Assembly (NCBI GenBank): GCA_025642065.1
Contig: JAODUP010001071.1
Span: forward strand, 54,209-118,208
Direction of reading: 5' to 3'
DNA: 64,000 bases
DNA from: Paralvinella palmiformis
Lineage: Eukaryota > Annelida > Polychaeta > Terebellida > Alvinellidae
A program made the position numbers and the translations under genes. The notes below the pieces were generated by a model. The model was given only the letters and a program-made list of their open reading frames with translations, was not told where the DNA came from and did not search any database. Below, piece by piece: positions 50,096 through 56,370 of this stretch (position 1 is the stretch's first letter; each line of letters starts with the position of its first letter).

Positions 50096-53000
50096 CAAGT
50101 TTTGCATAACTCAGACAGTTTTGTCCATTTCACTTCATCAGCTGAAAAAACTGTCTTGATGAGCAACATTCACATTTACAGTCATTATTGTAAACATTTA
50201 CAATCATTATTGTAACCATTTACAATCATTATTGTAACCATTTACGATGATAATGGCATTATTTGTAAACATTTACAATTATCATTGTAAACATTTACTG
50301 TCATCATTGTATACATATCCATGGGTAAACAACTAGCTTGCTGTTTAAAAACATAGCTTCATCTGGTACTAACCTTGAAGTTTGATATAATGTAGAAACC
50401 ATAATTTTGGCATGATAATGTCAACATGCTCACGCCATTTATTACACATGCCAGTAAGCTAGATTTGTAGTTTAATTGATAATTATTTAGTGTTATTCGG
50501 TGTTTTAGGAATGAGGAAGAAGACGTATTCTAGTGCAATTCAATTAGGATATCGCTTTAAATTGTATATTACTATTGTTCATTATTAAAGGTATATAACA
50601 GCATCCAGATTTACGACATAATCGTGTTTTTGTTTATTGCCCATTTTCTCATATTTAATAAATCAAACCCTTTTAATAATCTTCTACAACTACAGAAATT
50701 GTTTGTTTCATTCATTTCCCATTAAGGCCAACCCTCGGTTAAGGTTCAGCAGCTGGCTAATACAAGATCTATTTAAAAAACATTTAAAAGTCGAGCCCTG
50801 ATAGCGCGGTTAGTTAGAGCATAGGACTAGTAGCCAAAGACGGTCGCAGGTTTGAGGCTCCGTGAGCCGCAACACTGTCCTATGGCGACTTGTTCACTCG
50901 TCCATAAAAAATGAGTACCTGACAGGATGTGACAGCTATGTTTTTGAGTGCCTATGATGGCAGCGTGTGTTGTATGCTCCCTTGGGAGTTGAGATCTTTG
51001 CTGGGTGGAAACATAGTTGGAGTCGGGGATAATAATATTGTAAAGCGCCCTTAGTGCAGCTTCTAGCTGAATAGAGCGCTATATAAATGTCACATATTAT
51101 TATTATATAAAATAAGAATTATTGATTCAAATATGTGGTGTTATATGTCTTCAGGGAAAAGGCAGAATATATATGTGTGCAATATTGGTATCATTCCACA
51201 TGACCCGAACAATGTTTTAAATGAAATTGTACCCCTATAAAGAAAACTTAGCTTATTTTGATTGTTTTACTTACAGATATCATAAATCAAACATTGTTGA
51301 TGCACATATTTTTATGTACATAATATCTGGATGTTGACAGAAGTTTTCTAGTTAATTTACCTAAGAAAAAAGGGCTATTTCTCAGATGATCATGATCTGA
51401 AAATGTGTTAAAGTTCAGTCAATATCTAAACCTTTTACTGGTATTTGAAATGATCTATACGAACTTAAATATCCTCTCGTAGATATTTTCCAAGACAATT
51501 TCCTGAGATAATTCACAATTAACAAGCGTATATTTTATTAGTTTTTATAATATTTAAGTCTATCCATGGACACTCTGTCTGGTTAACTATTAAAACACTG
51601 TTTTCTAAACAGCACATGTCTAACTCATTAATAGTTGTGAGAAATTTGATGTCTGTCAATAACGGCTGAGAGGGGTGGTGTCTGGATAATCCTGTACAAA
51701 ATACTAGTAGCAGTTTAATACAACTGTAGTGGTATTTAGTATGCAATAACTAAACAGACATGTTTATCAGACAATTCTGGGTCAAGTGATATACAATTAC
51801 TAGCTGCAATCTGTACTTTGCGGAAGTCTGATGTTTAGATTAAGTTTTGTTTGATACTATTATTACGAATTAATATTAACCCCATCAGTATCATTTCACA
51901 GTAAGCTAGTTGCCAAAGGTAGTAAAATTATTTTATCATGTATGAAGTACAGTACAGTAATTATGTATAGTGAATGGTGTGGGTGGCGAAAACCATTTCA
52001 GAACATCCCTAGTATCTAACAGGAGAGACTACATCAAAAACTCCACTATGAAGAGTTCAGAAGATGTGTACCCTTGGAGACTTTGCATATTATATTATAG
52101 ATCATATAATCCAAAATATTACTTTTACAAATATCTTTCTGTCACCCAATATCCATTTCATGAACAGCTACAGACTCCAAGGTTGCTTTTATACAGTGGA
52201 ATTTAATATACATATTATTTTTGCTGTAAATGCGTTGACCTATATTGGTACAGTTGGTCTATGTTAGCATACATCATATTACTCTAATTGTTTTTCAGTT
52301 GTTGTTGTTAGCCGAGTCCCACCTCTCGGAATGTGAATTGTTAGAAGGAATTATCAGCTTATGTAGCAGACCACAGCCAGGAGCCGTGGAGATCTGTGAA
52401 CGTGTAAAATCCTTCCAGAAAGTTTCTATCTCTGTCAATGTAGGCTTGTGTCGGTATGGTCCTGTTATCCTGGTGTTAGACAAGGTAGGGAAAATGCTTT
52501 TGTTATGAGGAAAGTCGAGTAGTATTTCTTTGCAAAGTATAGTATAGCAGTAATGTATAGTGAACATATGTCTAGCCATCAGCGGCGATACTAAAACTGT
52601 ATGGATAATGGAAAGACATTTTGTCTGTCAGTTTTTCTATCCTGTATCTTTGACACAGATTTTTTTAAATATTGTAGGATGTCAATATCTCTATTATTTT
52701 AAAGAATCATTATTATTTATAGAACTATACTAAATTTCCCTTTCTTCTGGTTTATTTGAGGCATATCCCCTTTCACTGAAAAAGGGGGAGACTTCTTCAT
52801 TTGTTGAATCAAATGGACAATCTTAAAATAAATTTTACGTTCCTTTTTGTGAATAGTAATTTAGCCTGTTAGAAAGAACATACACTCGTCCAACTTTCTG
52901 TAATTCCAAAAGTCTCTTAAAACATATCTAAGAGTGAATAGACTTCATTGACGAAGGTAATAATCTATCATTAGGTCAAATATTCAGTCAGTTTGGAAAA

Positions 53001-56000
53001 CTTTTGCTTCAGTTTAGTGATAATAGATACAAGGGAGGATACTTGCATCCAGTAGCATTTGCTTTGGTTTAGTACTGCTGGATGCTGGCACCTTTCTACA
53101 CCCTCCACCTATTTGGATCTTTGTGCCTTGCCCACTTAAAAATATTAATTTTGTTCTTGGGCCTGTTGGAACAATATAACGTCACCATTCCTGTTTCATT
53201 ATGTAATCCAACTGCTCTGTATTGAGAATTTGTTTGTTTTCTCCAGGAGTTACAACATCTACCTTGGGAGAATTTTCCAGCATTACAAAACCAGCAGATG
53301 ACACGTATGCCATCAATCTACTTCATTAATGCTCTTTACCAAAGTTTAGTGTCAAACAAGAAATCAGTTTGGAGTGGAGGCGTCCATCCAAACAAAGCCT
53401 TCTACGTCGTCGATCCAGATTCTAACCTTCCCGCAACACGAGAGACATTTGCAGATTGGTTCGCAAAGTGAGTGAGAGGGTCAATATTTGGTCAGAGATG
53501 ACTTTCTTTATTTTATAGTTAACACTAAGATTGTATATGATTATAACATCATAATGACAGGTTGTTTGATGTCTCATGACGATTGTCGGGACGCCTCTGT
53601 GGTCTAGTGGTAGCGCATTGGACCACAGATTACTACCACCCATGTTTGAATCTCAGCATGGGCATATCTGAAGGTTGTTTCATCTCCGACTTTGCTTCAT
53701 TGACTTTGGAAGTCACTCGGCCCATTTAGCCTACTATGTGCACAAAAGTGGCCATAAAACATTACTCATCATCATCATCTTATAAGATATCAATCACCAT
53801 CATCATCTTATGATGAATGTGCTAATTTAAACTTATCTGTTTGGAGTTTTTCATTATCAATATGTTGATGTCTCTTCTCGTCTTTTTTTTCATCTGTAGA
53901 ATTGATGGTTGGCATGGATTAGTCGAAAGATGTCCAACATCAAAGGAATTCAGAGAAGGTCTCTCAGAGAATGATCTCTTTATGTAAGCACCAACTGTTA
54001 GTAGTTTATAAAAAGTAATTTGAAAATGTCGGCTTTCTTCGATTTATATTTATATATATACCGTAGGTCCCAGCCATTAAGGTGGGGTCCTCTTTTAGGC
54101 CCAAAATATCACGATTTATGGTAGTACCGTCCATTAAGCCGACCTAAAAATCTGAACTTTTCCCTACAGTATTTCCAGGCGACGTTTTGAACTCAGGAAA
54201 TAGTTTTATTTTCAGAATTCGTTATTTGAACCAATATGTTTTGTATACTGTCAATAGATCAAGGCAAATTATAACGATCGTTTACACAAACTGTTAGCGC
54301 ATACGTAGGACCTCAAACTTAATTTAACGGCGTGATTAAAGATTCAATGAACAGTATATGAAGTCAGTGACTTAGAAAAAAATTATACATATTGTCAATT
54401 ACTACTGAGCCTTTGATGGTACGTTTTGGTCACTAATGCGGCAATAACCGAGAACATGTATATTACCGGTATTTGTGGTCAGTTAGTAACTAACTCTCTA
54501 TTGAAAATAAATAAATTAATCAGTAACTATCCTGTTATTAGAATAAATATTGAAGAGTGTTTGGCCTTCAGCGATTGCTTTGCCCAATAACCCCCCCATG
54601 GGCACAGAATTGACCATAAAACAACATTATTTGACAATTATTCAGTTTATTTTTGATGAAATATTTCAAAATGTAACTTTCTCACAATTCAAAAGATAAT
54701 CCTTGTATTGTGCTAAATGATAGAATTTTGGAAAACTGCCAATTATTTGCATAATATTTCCTTCCTTCTTTAGCTATTGTGGCCACGGTTCAGGTACTAA
54801 ATATCTCTCTCAGGAAAGTTTGGAGACATCTGAATGTCGGGCTGCTGTACACATTATGGGATGTTCAAGCGGCAAGCTGACATCAGCAGGCAGACTGGAG
54901 GCTTCTGGCACAATGCTACATTATTGTATTGCAGGAGGGTTAGTATTTCGTACGTTACCTGTACGGTGTTGTCGTTTAACAGTTGACTTAATATACTATT
55001 GTATATTATCTGTGGTAACTTATTGGTGTCTTGTTATATATGTTGTTGAGTTTGTTCTTTCTAAATCATCATAAATTTGTACTGTTACGTTTGCTTTTCT
55101 CAAAATATGTTGATGATGTTCACACCATTTGTAATCTTCTATCTAATTATGACAATAGCCACCAATAAATTGATGTCTGTTCTCTTGGCCAAGTTACTGA
55201 TCTTTATCTCGTACCTATTTAGAATGGGCTAGCTGATTGAAGAAAGATGCTTTAAATGTGCTGAATTAATATAAACCGCGTGCAGAAACTATGGAATTTG
55301 TGCGGCTTAGACGCAGATTTTTAGATCGGAAGTGTTTAATAAAAATATAACACATGAACCGTCACTTTACATCCTGAGTTATGATTTCAGAAGTTCACAA
55401 ATGACACAAACGTGAAGGTTAAATGGTGAATCTGTTAGAACATACTAAAATTAATATCTCTTACTGAAGTATGAGAGTATTTCTCCTTAATGATGCCACC
55501 TCAGTGTCAATTGTGGTTCAGAGATTATCAATCATGACACACAACTGTCAACTTTAGTTTTCTTGGCTATCACCAGGTGTCATATTATTGGTAAACAATT
55601 TTTCGCGAGCTTATTAGAGTATGGAATGTATCATCTCATTTTTTTCTCTGATGTCCATTAGCTTTATCTCTCAGGTGTGATCATTGTTGAGGCTAAAAAA
55701 TAAATTCAGTAATTCCTAATGACAAAGGCAACTTACTGTTATCAGTCCCTATAGCTAGGCCCATAGCCATAAGTAATATTGTTTATAGCCATCACAACAA
55801 ATACAATCATAATGTTTATCATAATGTATAGATTATGTTTTGTTCTGTGATGAATAGGTTATGTAAGAACAGCAACAAGTCTATTATATGCCCGTAACTA
55901 GTGGCTCAAATTGGTATGATACCTGGGATGGTGAGATTGCTGTACACTGTATGGGTCTATACCGGCAGGACAGAGTCTAGACTAGTCTTAACCAGAATAT

Positions 56001-56327
56001 TATATTATTAGAACAACGTACAGCACCTAACAGTCCAGTGGTTATAATACTGTCCCGCGGACGTCCAGATCGGGGATTGAATCCTACTTATACTCGAGAC
56101 TGTATAATATGTTTACTTAATGAGTAACCCCTCAGCCATATATCGTATATTTGATCATCACGGAGACTAAACCAACCTTCATCCTCTCTCACTGAATCCA
56201 CTTCAGCTTAAGATCAATAACACTCATTTCATACTATAAACCTCCAGATAAATGACTTACTTTATTGACTAGATCCACTAAATGACTGAAGGACATAAAC
56301 TATTTTTGGTAATGTTTAATTTTCCCC

Positions 56328-56370
<43 letters not shown>

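Noticed and set aside
55900..56110. tRNA-like stretches near 55900 and 56040, and near 44740
   Set aside because: They show only a weak B-box-like sequence and no matching full SINE copy, so I did not list them as features.
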